Shown here one piece after another: positions 17,238 through 26,251 of a stretch of 64,000 nt of DNA. The notes under the pieces were generated by a model, which did no database searches, was not told the origin of the DNA, and saw nothing but the letters and a program-made list of their open reading frames with translations. A program made the position numbers and the translations under genes. The first letter of the stretch is position 1, and each line of letters starts with the position of its first letter. Source of the DNA: Vibrio mytili (GTDB taxonomy: Bacteria; Pseudomonadota; Gammaproteobacteria; Enterobacterales; Vibrionaceae); assembly GCF_000830505.1 (NCBI RefSeq), contig NZ_JXOK01000049.1, forward strand, positions 124,001 through 188,000, given 5' to 3'.

Positions 17238-18644
17238 TTACTTTTCTAATGCGGGTTTTGACAGTCGGCCTTTTGCCGCGTTATTTTTAGCTTCAGGGTT
17301 TTCACTTTCGGCTTCTGGTTTTGGTAGTACTAAAGTCATGACAATCGCTGCAATACCACTGGCGGTGACTGGTGACCCTAATACGCTTTGCATGATCTTA
17401 GGCATGCTTTCGAGAATTTCAGGCACTAACATCACGCCAAATCCGATACCGAATGAAACAGCCAAAATCATCAGGTTTCTGCGGTCTAGTTCTTCATTTG
17501 AGATGATCTTAATACCGGCTGCTGCTACGGTGCCAAACATGACGAGTGTTGCACCGCCAATGACGGGTTTAGGAATGGTTGTGAGGATTGCTCCGATGAG
17601 CGGGAACAAGCCAAGTACACACAAAATCAACGCAACAAAATAGCCTACATAACGGCTCGCAATGCCTGTTAGATGAATCACGCTGTTGTTCTGACTGAAC
17701 GTGGTGTTTGGGAAAGTATTAAACACAGCGGCTATCAACGAATTGACGCCATCACCTAAAATGCCAGCTTTGATTCGTTTCAAGTACTGTGGACCAGAAA
17801 CAGGCTGTTTAGTGATAATACAGTTCGCTGTAATATCGCCAGCTGACTCAATCGCTGTGATGGCATAAATGACAGCGATTGGCACAAAGGCAATCCAGTC
17901 AAAGTCGAAGCCATACTTAAATGGTATCGGCACACTGACCAAAGGTTGATTGAATGCACCGTCAAAGTTCACCATCCCCATCGCTGCGGCGATGACGTAA
18001 CCTAAGACCATTCCAATCAATATGGAAGAAAGCCTCACCATCAGGTTTTTAGAGCGGTTTAAAACAATGATCGTCGTGAGTACGACTGTCCCTAAAGCAA
18101 GGTTGTTCCAAGAACCAAAGTCGGGCGCGTTAAAACCACCCGCTAAGTCCGTCATCCCTACTTTAATAAGAGAAATACCGATGGTTGTTACCACGATGCC
18201 TGCAACAACGGGTGTGATGATGCGTTTGAGTTTGCTGATAAACTGAGAAAGAATGATTTCGATAAAGGCACCGACAAAGCAAACACCAAATATCATTGCC
18301 AAAATCTCTTCCGGTCCACCACCTTGAGATTTAACAATGAAACCTGCGGCCAGTACGGAACTGAGAAAAGCGAAACTGGTTCCCTGAACACACACTAACC
18401 CAGCGCCAATCGGGCCGATACGGCGTGCCTGAATAAACGTACCCACGCCCGATACGATTAACGCCATACTAATCAGATACGGGACATGCTCTCCCAGTCC
18501 GAGTACCCCACCGATAATTAGAGTAGGGGTGATGATGCCGACAAAGCTTGCGAGAACATGCTGTAAACCAGCATAAAGTGCCGCGCCTGTGTTGGGTTTG
18601 TCTTCCAACTCGTAAATAAGGTCGCTGGATTCTTGTTGAGACAT
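17238..18644 (-). CDS. NCS2-family xanthine/uric acid permease
   Basis: A nucleobase:cation symporter of 468 residues with about 14 membrane segments. Family motifs include the half-helix region CVQGTSFAFLS, AITAIESAGDITA with the substrate-contacting Glu, and FPNTTFSQNNSVIHLTGIASR in TM10. The QNNSVI form and the neighbouring xanthine dehydrogenase and urate genes point to xanthine or urate rather than uracil. ATG 18644 is chosen because AAGGAAG precedes it; the longer N-terminus from 18764 would cover the promoter. It has its own sigma54 promoter and operator-like palindrome, and runs in the same direction as the catabolic operon. Confidence 0.9.
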   Translation of the reverse strand: MSQQESSDLIYELEDKPNTGAALYAGLQHVLASFVGIITPTLIIGGVLGLGEHVPYLISMALIVSGVGTFIQARRIGPIGAGLVCVQGTSFAFLSSVLAAGFIVKSQGGGPEEILAMIFGVCFVGAFIEIILSQFISKLKRIITPVVAGIVVTTIGISLIKVGMTDLAGGFNAPDFGSWNNLALGTVVLTTIIVLNRSKNLMVRLSSILIGMVLGYVIAAAMGMVNFDGAFNQPLVSVPIPFKYGFDFDWIAFVPIAVIYAITAIESAGDITANCIITKQPVSGPQYLKRIKAGILGDGVNSLIAAVFNTFPNTTFSQNNSVIHLTGIASRYVGYFVALILCVLGLFPLIGAILTTIPKPVIGGATLVMFGTVAAAGIKIISNEELDRRNLMILAVSFGIGFGVMLVPEILESMPKIMQSVLGSPVTASGIAAIVMTLVLPKPEAESENPEAKNNAAKGRLSKPALEK

Positions 18645-18691
18645 ACTGACTTCCTTGTATTCATTATTGTGTCCTATTATGAATACAATTG

Positions 18692-18707
18692 AGCAATCTT
18701 TGTGCCA
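18692..18707 (-). promoter_or_regulatory. Sigma54 promoter of the purine permease
   Basis: On the minus strand TGGCACAAAGATTGCT matches TGGCACG-N4-TTGCW at every conserved position but one, with correct spacing. Predicted start near 18681, about 37 nt before the permease ATG. Confidence 0.8.
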
Positions 18708-18714
18708 CAAGTTT

Positions 18715-18732
18715 CTTGACTGTCTAGTCAAG
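18715..18732. promoter_or_regulatory. RutR-type palindrome at the permease promoter
   Basis: CTTGACTGTCTAGTCAAG has perfect 7-bp arms. The TTGAC-N6-GTCAA spacing is that of the known RutR operator TTGACCA-N2-TGGTCAA and of the two sites upstream of xdhA. It lies just upstream of the -24 element. Confidence 0.6.
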
Positions 18733-18780
18733 TTATTACAGGGGGTTAAGTTGTCCGCTCTCAAATCCTGTGGGCATTTT

Positions 18781-18817
18781 TGTATCGAAATGGTGCAGTT
18801 TTATTCAATATAGTGCA
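18781..18817 (-). promoter_or_regulatory. Tandem NtrC-like sites upstream of the permease
   Basis: On the minus strand TGCACTATATTGAATAA (18817-18801) and TGCACCATTTCGATACA (18797-18781) lie 20 bp apart. Each has a strong left half of the NtrC palindrome. They are about 108-128 bp upstream of the sigma54 start, a normal enhancer position. Confidence 0.65.
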
Positions 18818-18857
18818 CTGTTCACCTTAAATATCTAGCTAAGTTAGGTTTCATCTA

Positions 18858-18885
18858 TAAAAAAGCCACCTAGGATATAGGTGGC
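18858..18885 (-). terminator. Terminator of the xdh-ura-puuD operon
   Basis: Stem GCCACCTA / TAGGTGGC with a 5-nt loop; on the minus strand it is followed by TTTTTT, 43 bp past the puuD stop. Confidence 0.88.
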
Positions 18886-18927
18886 GATAAGTCTCTGAAT
18901 GATAGGTCAGTTAGCGTCTGAGGTCGA

Positions 18928-20160
18928 TCAGTTCAGCACCTCTTTTAAACGCTTTCTTTCTTCCTCTGTCATTTCTGTTTTATTCAAAAATGGCATATCA
19001 GCACTTTCAACAGAACGGGCCAGAATCCGGGATTTCCAGCGTTCGATATCTTCCCAGCTGTCAAAGACAGCGCCACTCGGTGCAACTTTGAATATATCAT
19101 CGGTGGGCGTAGAGCTGTGGCATTGGCTACAGCGTTCCGTGATGATTTGCTTTGCGATTTTTTGATCATCAGTCAGCGATGCTTGCGAGGTGGCTACTGC
19201 TGAATTCTCCGCAACACTGGCGACCGTCTGTTGTACCACGTTGCGACTTGTTGATTGCCAACTTACAGCAACGGCTAAGACTAACATCGCCGCGGCACCG
19301 CTAAGAATGACACTCGGTTTATTTTTTCCAACATGTTTAAGGTTAAAGTAGTGACGAATGTAAGCACTGATGATCAGAACAAAGAAGCCAATTAACCAGT
19401 TAAGCGGGTGCTGGTAAATCATTGGGTAATGGTTGCTGATCATCAAAAATATCACGGGCAGGGTGAAGTAGTTATTGTGAATCGAGCGTCGTTTGCCTTC
19501 TAACCCCGGTGCCGGATCAACGGTTTCACCTGCGGTCACTTGTGCAACCATTTTACGTTGGCCGGGAATGATTTTGTGGAATACGTTGTTGACCATAATC
19601 GAGCCAATTAAAGCACCCATATGGATAAAGGCACCACGCCCACTAAATAATTGGGTAAACCCGTAAAAAAATAGCGCACCAAATGCAAGTAGCACAGCGC
19701 TAAACGCCAATGTATTACGGCTTAACGGCGAACGCATTAAGGCTTCATAGACCACCACACCAAGTAGAATTCCGCCCACGCCGACACCGACTGCTTGAAG
19801 CGAAGTGAGCTCCATCACTCGCGGGTCAATCAGATAAGCTTGCGCGTTGAAATAGTACATCCAAATCATCAACGCGCTACCTGTTAGCCATGTGGCGTAA
19901 GCTTCCCATTTAAACCAATGCAGTTTTTCAGGGATTTTTTCCGGCCCTACTTGGTACTTGGCAACTTCGTAAAACCCTCCTCCATGGACTGCCCACAAAT
20001 CGCCTTTGATACCTTTATCTTTTTTCCATTTGGGTGGTGTTTCTAAGTTGTTATCCAACCAAGTAAAGTAAAAGCTAGCACCGATCCAGGCAATGCCACA
20101 GATCACATGAAACCATTTGATAAATAGGGCTAACCATTCGTAGAGTTGTGGCCACATCAT
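18928..20160 (-). CDS. puuD: Membrane-bound urate hydroxylase with cytochrome c domain
   Basis: PuuD oxidises urate to 5-hydroxyisourate, replacing soluble uricase. The 410-residue product has an N-terminal membrane domain with about eight hydrophobic segments and several conserved His (FIKWFHVICGIAWIGASFYF, LHWFKWEAY), then a transmembrane anchor near residue 300 and a C-terminal cytochrome c domain with the heme site CSQCH near residue 345. The heme suggests that electrons go to the respiratory chain rather than to oxygen with peroxide formation. The start has AAGGA about 6 nt upstream. Last gene of the purine operon, 106 bp after uraH. Confidence 0.92.
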   Translation of the reverse strand: MMWPQLYEWLALFIKWFHVICGIAWIGASFYFTWLDNNLETPPKWKKDKGIKGDLWAVHGGGFYEVAKYQVGPEKIPEKLHWFKWEAYATWLTGSALMIWMYYFNAQAYLIDPRVMELTSLQAVGVGVGGILLGVVVYEALMRSPLSRNTLAFSAVLLAFGALFFYGFTQLFSGRGAFIHMGALIGSIMVNNVFHKIIPGQRKMVAQVTAGETVDPAPGLEGKRRSIHNNYFTLPVIFLMISNHYPMIYQHPLNWLIGFFVLIISAYIRHYFNLKHVGKNKPSVILSGAAAMLVLAVAVSWQSTSRNVVQQTVASVAENSAVATSQASLTDDQKIAKQIITERCSQCHSSTPTDDIFKVAPSGAVFDSWEDIERWKSRILARSVESADMPFLNKTEMTEEERKRLKEVLN

Positions 20161-20266
20161 AATATTCCTTGTTAACTAAAATCCTTGAACTTCATTCTGC
20201 TAATGTTGGGTTGTGCTTTGCGGGCTAAGCTAAAGTAGCCTCACTTAAGAACAAGCCGATCTTCTA

Positions 20267-20590
20267 TTAACTGCCTCTGTAACTCGAATAGGAGAAAGGA
20301 GACAACAGAAGAGGGATGTGGTAATTACCATCGTCGTTTACGGTGAAGTTCACGTCGATGAGCGGAAAAAAAGTGCTGCCGAATTGCGCATCGCAATAGG
20401 GAGCGACGAGAAAACGTAGGGTGTAGTGTTGCGTTTCTAAAGTGACTTCGGAAAACGTCGCTCGGCCATCTTGGTCTGTCGTTGTTTCACCAAGGCAAGT
20501 TTGATCGTTGAGACGAAATAGCTGTACTTGAATACCGGTTGCGGGCTTTCCGTTTGCTGTATCCAAAACGTGGCAACTGAGTTTTTTCAT
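20267..20590 (-). CDS. uraH: 5-hydroxyisourate hydrolase
   Basis: A 107-residue transthyretin-like protein that hydrolyses 5-hydroxyisourate to OHCU. The N-terminal LSCHVLDTANGKPA holds the catalytic His, and the C-terminus ends in the diagnostic tetrapeptide YRGS. No signal peptide, so it is cytoplasmic. Its ATG overlaps the uraD stop by four bases (ATGA), showing translational coupling within the operon. Confidence 0.95.
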   Translation of the reverse strand: MKKLSCHVLDTANGKPATGIQVQLFRLNDQTCLGETTTDQDGRATFSEVTLETQHYTLRFLVAPYCDAQFGSTFFPLIDVNFTVNDDGNYHIPLLLSPFSYSSYRGS

Positions 20591-21077
20591 AGTAAGGCTT
20601 CCATCCTAATTTGACTGATTTTCTGTTGTTCTAGCGCGGCTTGGTGTAACTCTTCTTCTCGCGAACGATTGATTCTCGCTTTGAGTAAGTCGAGCATCTC
20701 TGGAGCCGTCTTGTTGGTGGCACACACGATAAAGATGAATCCAAATTTATCGTGGTATTCTCGGTTGAGGTTCAGCAGTTCTTGCAACACCTCTGTGGAG
20801 GCTTGCTGAACATTCTTTTGCTCTTTTTCGCTGAGGTCTTTGCCCTGTGAATATTTTTTTTCTAGCTTTTAAGATCGCCAATCATTGGGTGGCCAGCGAA
20901 GGCTTCCAGCCAGTCGTTTTCTTCTAATTGGGCAAACGCGCTTTCGAAACCCGAGAACACCGCCTGAGCGGAATCAAACGGCATGGCGTCTATCATCGCT
21001 TGCTGCCAACGTTGGCTGGTACAAATTCGCTCTAATTGTTCATTACTCAAGCTGATCGCATGGTTCGCTGCACTCAT
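20587..21077 (-). pseudogene. uraD: OHCU decarboxylase, single-base frameshift
   Basis: UraD decarboxylates OHCU to S-allantoin. Two adjoining frames reconstruct a normal protein of about 163 residues: the first piece ends at AGHPMIGDLKS with the catalytic His of HPMIG, the second continues KKYSQGKDLSEKEQ and ends QIRMEALL. The break is near 20865, where AGGCT on the plus strand reads AGCT; one restored base gives GDLKSLEKKYSQG. All other sequence, including four-base ATGA overlaps with xdhC and uraH, is intact, so this looks like a base-calling error or a very recent mutation. Confidence 0.88.
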
Positions 21078-21970
21078 TTATGGCTTTCCTTTATCGTCTT
21101 ACGTGCTTGGTTGGCTTGCTGCCATTGGTGTTCGTTTGTTTGATCACGATTTTTCGGCAACGGTTTTTGCTGTGTTTTAAATAGCGCCATCAATTCTGCT
21201 GTGACAGAGACCGCGACCTCCATGGGTAGCTTGCCTGTAATGTCTGGATGACCAATAGGGCAAGTGAGTTGGTCGAGTAAGGAAGCGTTGGTCAGTTGCT
21301 CTTTAAGGCGGAATCGAAAACGCTGATTTTTACCCTCTGAGCCAATCAGGCCGATATAAGCAAATCGTTGGCTTTCAAGTGTGTGTTGAGTTAGCTCAAA
21401 GTCCAAACCATGATCTTGGGTCATGATCAATACAAATGCGTTGTCTTTGATGGCTTCTATCGCATCGATAGGGTGAGCATGTAGCTCGGTTTCGATGCCT
21501 TTTTCAGACAGCGGTTCTAACCACTCCGGACGGCTATCAATGACTTTTACATGGCAAGGTAGCGCATGCAGCACAGTGGTCAGCGCTTGGCATACGTGTC
21601 CTGCGCCAAAAATCACGACTTGCGGAGTTTGGGTTTGAAAGAACTCAAACATCACCTGCACTGCACCACCGCAGCATTGACCAAGATCGGCAGACAGCGC
21701 GAAACGTTCAATCAGTGGTTCATCACGCTGAAGCTTGAGGTTCTCACGTGCTTTGGCAATCACTTGGTATTCCAAATTGCCACCACCTAATGTATCGAAT
21801 TGTCCCTGAGAAGAAATCACCATTTTCGCACCACTTGAGCGTGGAACTGAGCCAACATAAGCCAGTACAGTGGCAATACAGTATGCTTGGCCCTGCTGTT
21901 CAAGCTGTTGGCACGCAGACAACCAATTCATAGAACTATCGGACAAATAGGTATTACTCTTCGACAGCAT
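21074..21970 (-). CDS. xdhC: Xanthine dehydrogenase accessory protein
   Basis: XdhC binds and inserts the sulfurated molybdenum cofactor into xanthine dehydrogenase. The 298-residue product has the N-terminal XdhC/CoxI domain (SVPRSSGAKMVISSQGQFDTLGGGNLE) and a C-terminal Rossmann domain with VVIFGAGHVCQAL and IGLIGSEGKNQRF. A second CGGAVQV motif with paired Cys near residue 100 is typical. AGGAGGT sits 5 nt before the ATG at 21970, within the end of xdhB (17-bp overlap). Confidence 0.93.
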   Translation of the reverse strand: MLSKSNTYLSDSSMNWLSACQQLEQQGQAYCIATVLAYVGSVPRSSGAKMVISSQGQFDTLGGGNLEYQVIAKARENLKLQRDEPLIERFALSADLGQCCGGAVQVMFEFFQTQTPQVVIFGAGHVCQALTTVLHALPCHVKVIDSRPEWLEPLSEKGIETELHAHPIDAIEAIKDNAFVLIMTQDHGLDFELTQHTLESQRFAYIGLIGSEGKNQRFRFRLKEQLTNASLLDQLTCPIGHPDITGKLPMEVAVSVTAELMALFKTQQKPLPKNRDQTNEHQWQQANQARKTIKESHK

Positions 21971-24350
21971 AAGGTACCTCCTGAGTTACTTGCTCTGCCA
22001 GCCACTGTTGCTGGTGCTCACAAGCATTAAGGATTTCTTCGCCAGTCGCAGGCGCATGCAGTGCTGGTGCGCATTGGTGTTCACTGATAGAAGCAACAGC
22101 ATCATAAATGGCGCACCAAACGCTGTTTGCGTGCATGAACGGTGGTTCACCCACTGCTTTGGAGCGATAAATGCTGTATTCCGGGTTTTCTTGATCGTAC
22201 AGATCAATAGCCAGTTGTTTCGGGTAATCGCCAATGGTTGGTATCTTGTAGTTCATTGGGCTGTTACTCAGCAGTCGCCCATTATCATCCCAGACTAACT
22301 CTTCGGTGGTTACCCAGCCGAGACCTTGAATGAATGCACCTTCAATTTGGCCTTTATCTATCGCAGGGTTAAGGCTATTGCCGACATCGTGAAGGATATC
22401 AACCTTATCTACGCACATTTCTCCGGTTAGTGTGTCGATCGTGACTTCTGAACAGGATGCGCCGAGTGCAAAGTAGAAGAATGGACGCCCGCTTGCACTT
22501 TTGCGGTCATAACCGATTTTCGGTGTCTGATAATAACCTGCAGCTGAGAGAGAAATTCGGTTCATATAAGCAAGCTGAATCAATTCCGCCCAAGACACAG
22601 GGTGTTGGTAGTGAGGCGAAGATTCGATACCTACGAGTGTGCCATTGACGATGTCTGCTTCTTCCACCTGATAATGCTGACACGCGAAATTCAGTAGGCG
22701 TTGTTTAATTTCCATCGCAGCGTTATGTGCCGCCATACCATTGAGATCGGCACCGGAAGACGCGGCAGTTGGTGAGGTGTTAGGAACTTTGTCGGTACGC
22801 GTTGATGTCACTAACACTTTTGCCATATCAATACTGAATGACTGGGCAACAATTTGCTGGATTTTGGTGTGCAAGCCTTGGCCCATTTCCGTACCGCCAT
22901 GCGATACCTGAAGTGTTCCATCCGTATAAACATGGATCAGTGCGCCTGCTTGGTTAAGGTGAGTGGCGGTAAAAGCGATGCCGAATTTAACGGGAGTCAA
23001 TGCCAGCCCTTTTTTTAGCACTGGATGACGTTGGTTCCAGTCGTTGATGGCTTCACGACGGGCTCGGTAGTCACTCTGTTCTTCAAGCTGACGCATAATG
23101 TCGAGCGTGGCGGCATGTTGTTCCACTTCCATACCATATGGTGTCGTGTTCGCTTCGTCTCGATACAGGTTTTTATAGCGTATATCCAACGAATCTTGAC
23201 CCGTTTTGATCGCCAATTCTTGCATCGCTTTTTCAATCACGATCATACCTTGAGGACCACCAAAACCACGAAATGCAGTGTGAGATACCATATCGGTTTT
23301 GAGTCTGTTACCCACCACACAAGCTTGACCGAGTGAGTAAGCATTGTCTGCATGGAACATGGCTCGGTCGACAATCGCGTCTGAGAGATCAGGTGAGTGA
23401 CCACACAAACCGTTCACTTCAATATTTGCAGCGGTTATCAAGCCTTGTTCGTCTGCGGCCAGTTGATAACGGTTAAAAAATGGATGACGTTTACCCGTAC
23501 TTGTCATGTCCACAGAGCGAGGTAGGCGCATTTTTACTGCTCGTTTTGTGTGATGTGCACCAAGTGCGGCCAAACATGCCCACTGAGCGGCTTGGCTTTC
23601 TTTCCCCCCAAAACCACCGCCCATACGACGCATATCAACCGTGACGTGGTTGAAACTGATGGCCAGTACTTCGGCGACCAACTTTTGAATCTCAGATGGG
23701 TTTTGAGTTGAACAGCGAATGAATATTCCCCCGTCTTCGGTGAGTTCTGCAAGGCTAACTTGACCTTCTAAATAGAAGTGTTCCTGCCCACCCACACGGA
23801 TGTTGCCCTCGACACAAATAGGTGATTTTTCAAAGACGGTGTGATCAACTTTAGTTCCCATCTGATGAGAGGGTAAAAGGTGATCTTGAACAGCAGATTT
23901 CGAATAGCTCATCGCTAAATCATCGCTTTCTTCATACTCGATCTTTGCGAGGTGTGCGGCTTTCCAAGCCAGATCATGACTGGTCGCTAGAATCAAAACA
24001 ATGGGTTGTCCGAAATACTTAATCTCGTTGTCTATTGTTAATAAAGGGTCGCCTTTAAAGATCGTGCCGATGTCTTTTTCTCCTGGGATGAAAGTCTCAG
24101 TTAGCACTTTGATGACGCCTTCAGCACGTTCCACATCCGTGAGATCGAGTTGCGTAATGTGGCCTTTGGCGATTGTGCTGGTAACGACGGCCGCATGTAA
24201 GCACCCTTTTGGTGTGGCGTAATCGTCTACATACAATGCTTCGCCACTGACTTGTTTGTCTGCGCTCTCGTGCTTGTACGACTTCCCTACAACTTGTTTG
24301 GATTCAGGGAGTAAGGTTTGTCCTGATTCAATCTGAGTTAATTTACGCAT
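21954..24350 (-). CDS. xdhB: Xanthine dehydrogenase, molybdopterin-binding subunit
   Basis: The catalytic large subunit, about 798 residues, oxidising hypoxanthine and xanthine to urate. Visible family features are GEALYVDD near the N-terminus, the cofactor-binding MRRMGGGFGGKE, TAFRGFGGPQGM, GGTEMGQGLHTK and the active-site Glu region KAVGEPPFMHANSVW near the C-terminus. The start at ATG 24350 overlaps the xdhA stop by 8 bp; a TTG at 24371 is also possible. Works with XdhA (iron-sulfur and FAD) in the cytoplasm. Confidence 0.95.
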   Translation of the reverse strand: MRKLTQIESGQTLLPESKQVVGKSYKHESADKQVSGEALYVDDYATPKGCLHAAVVTSTIAKGHITQLDLTDVERAEGVIKVLTETFIPGEKDIGTIFKGDPLLTIDNEIKYFGQPIVLILATSHDLAWKAAHLAKIEYEESDDLAMSYSKSAVQDHLLPSHQMGTKVDHTVFEKSPICVEGNIRVGGQEHFYLEGQVSLAELTEDGGIFIRCSTQNPSEIQKLVAEVLAISFNHVTVDMRRMGGGFGGKESQAAQWACLAALGAHHTKRAVKMRLPRSVDMTSTGKRHPFFNRYQLAADEQGLITAANIEVNGLCGHSPDLSDAIVDRAMFHADNAYSLGQACVVGNRLKTDMVSHTAFRGFGGPQGMIVIEKAMQELAIKTGQDSLDIRYKNLYRDEANTTPYGMEVEQHAATLDIMRQLEEQSDYRARREAINDWNQRHPVLKKGLALTPVKFGIAFTATHLNQAGALIHVYTDGTLQVSHGGTEMGQGLHTKIQQIVAQSFSIDMAKVLVTSTRTDKVPNTSPTAASSGADLNGMAAHNAAMEIKQRLLNFACQHYQVEEADIVNGTLVGIESSPHYQHPVSWAELIQLAYMNRISLSAAGYYQTPKIGYDRKSASGRPFFYFALGASCSEVTIDTLTGEMCVDKVDILHDVGNSLNPAIDKGQIEGAFIQGLGWVTTEELVWDDNGRLLSNSPMNYKIPTIGDYPKQLAIDLYDQENPEYSIYRSKAVGEPPFMHANSVWCAIYDAVASISEHQCAPALHAPATGEEILNACEHQQQWLAEQVTQEVPYAVEE

Positions 24351-25755
24351 CGTGCACCAACCTTGTCTCAATGCTTTGAGACGCTAAGTAAAAACGTTTA
24401 AGCAGGTTTTGAACCAACTTGATTCGGTAGGTATTGCTACCTCGAACATCGCTGAGCGGGTTAATAACCTCTGGCACCTTATGTTGCGCGTGCTGCACGA
24501 CAGAAATAGAAAGAGGACGACCAATAAACAGGGCTTCAAGCTCAGTCAGACGAACAGACTTCGCAGCGACACCGCCAGCAGAAATGATGCATTGGCTCAC
24601 ACACTGTTTGTCATCAAACGCCATGTTGAGGCCTAGAGTGACCGTCGCGATGTCATCTTCATAACGTTTACTGACTTTATAGATCGCATGACGTTCGTTG
24701 TTTGCCAGCTGAGGCAAGTGAATGGCACTGATCCATTGGTTGGATTTAAGGGCGGTCTGGCGATAGCCGGTAATGTAGTCTTCTGGCGCCAGCAGTACTT
24801 TATCCTCACCATCGTCCAGCTCGATCAGACCATGCAAACTGATAAGCAGAGGAGCAATATCACCAATAGGCGATGCATGACCAAGGCTTCCACCTAATGT
24901 TGCTCTGTTACGTATGGTTAAGCTTCCCAAGCGCTCAACCACTTCATCTGCGGTAGGGAAGTGCTGTTTAAAAAACTGATGTACTTGCGTCATCGGAACG
25001 GCTGCACCAATACGCCAGCCCGAAGAGGTTTCCGTGATAGTCAACAGATCATCAACGTGAGAGAGATCGATCAGTTGCGCAAGCGATTTATGCTGTTGGG
25101 TCACTTCTAGTGATAAGTCGGTACCACCTGCGATGATTTTTGCTTGTGGCATGCTTTTGATGGCTTGCGCAAGTTGTTGTCTATTTTGCGGGCGGGCATA
25201 ATTCGGTTCGTCTACAGACTTAACGGACTCTAGCCATTGTTTCACTTCGGCTTCATTGGCACTTAACGGGTCGTCAATTTGGCTTTGAGCAATTTCGTCA
25301 GCGACAGTAATCAGTGGGCCATAGCCCGTGCAGCGGCACAAGTTGCCTGATAGATACTGTTTAGGGCTCTCTGGTGTTTTTTGTTGCTTCGATAGGGCAT
25401 ACAGCGACATCACAATTCCGGGTGTACAAAAGCCACATTGTGAACCGTGGTGGTTGACCATCGATTGTTGTACTGGGTGGAGTTGCTTGCCTTGTTTTAG
25501 ATGCTCGACGGTAATGATCTGCTTACCATGTAAAGCGTGAATCGGTGTAATGCAAGCATTGATCTGTCTATAATTCAGTTGTTGTTCGTTGTCGAGATCA
25601 ACCACAACAACCGTACACGCGCCACAATCGCCGCTCGCACACCCTTCTTTGGAGCCTGTCATGTGCCTTTCGTCACGCAAGTAATTGAGAAGCATCGTGT
25701 CTGCTTTTGCTGATGTCACTTGAACGACATCATTGTTAATCATGAGCTCTAGCAT
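24343..25755 (-). CDS. xdhA: Xanthine dehydrogenase, FAD and iron-sulfur subunit
   Basis: A 470-residue small subunit. The N-terminal plant-type 2Fe-2S site is GCASGDCGACTVVV, the second cluster domain has CGFCTPGIVM and LCRCTGYGP, and the FAD domain (IIAGGTDLS, then TIRNRATLGGSLGHASPIGD) fills residues about 190-470. First gene of the purine operon. Upstream, a RutR-type palindrome overlaps the likely -35 box (TTGACC on the minus strand), suggesting repression until purines are available. Confidence 0.95.
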   Translation of the reverse strand: MLELMINNDVVQVTSAKADTMLLNYLRDERHMTGSKEGCASGDCGACTVVVVDLDNEQQLNYRQINACITPIHALHGKQIITVEHLKQGKQLHPVQQSMVNHHGSQCGFCTPGIVMSLYALSKQQKTPESPKQYLSGNLCRCTGYGPLITVADEIAQSQIDDPLSANEAEVKQWLESVKSVDEPNYARPQNRQQLAQAIKSMPQAKIIAGGTDLSLEVTQQHKSLAQLIDLSHVDDLLTITETSSGWRIGAAVPMTQVHQFFKQHFPTADEVVERLGSLTIRNRATLGGSLGHASPIGDIAPLLISLHGLIELDDGEDKVLLAPEDYITGYRQTALKSNQWISAIHLPQLANNERHAIYKVSKRYEDDIATVTLGLNMAFDDKQCVSQCIISAGGVAAKSVRLTELEALFIGRPLSISVVQHAQHKVPEVINPLSDVRGSNTYRIKLVQNLLKRFYLASQSIETRLVHDA

Positions 25756-25784
25756 AACTTCCTCTGTTCATTATTATTAAAAAC

Positions 25785-25800
25785 CTGTCCATATGGTCAA
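25785..25800. promoter_or_regulatory. RutR-type operator proximal to xdhA
   Basis: CTGTCCATATGGTCAA fits the RutR consensus TTGACCA-N2-TGGTCAA with two mismatches. On the minus strand its TTGACC could serve as a -35 element, with TAATAA about 18 bp downstream, so binding would block xdhA transcription. Confidence 0.7.
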
Positions 25801-25957
25801 CTCACAATCCTTAAAGTGCTTTTGCTGACGTATCGAAAGCATAAGCTGAGGCGAATCCGGTATTTGTTTAGCCTTTTACGGCTTAATCCTTTTATGGGAT
25901 CGAGAACGTCTTGTTGGCAATAGGTTCAATGGCTTGTAATAGGGTTAAAGCAAAAAC

Positions 25958-25973
25958 CTGACCAATTGGTCGT
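25958..25973. promoter_or_regulatory. RutR-type operator proximal to the TetR gene
   Basis: CTGACCAATTGGTCGT contains the perfect 12-bp palindrome GACCAATTGGTC, the core of the RutR consensus. It lies in the 0.5-kb divergent region between xdhA and the TetR gene, most likely for autoregulation. Confidence 0.7.
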
Positions 25974-26251
25974 ATTTTAAAAAATAACTTTCCATTTTTA
26001 GCTGAAGGCTTATACCTCAAGCATAATAGGCGTGCTAGAAAACCCCAATTTTTGCTAGGCTTTTAGTTGGGAGCTTGGGTTGTGTACAATTTTGGTGCTA
26101 ACTCTTGTATACATTGCACTCATTTGATGCAGTTAGAGTTTTGTGCCTGACGCGATACCTGTTGCCAGTAAGGAAGGTTATAAAAAAACAGGGTTGGCGC
26201 GCATCTTGTTTAGTGTGTAGGAAAAACGTGAAAAGAGACCAAGGAGTGAAC

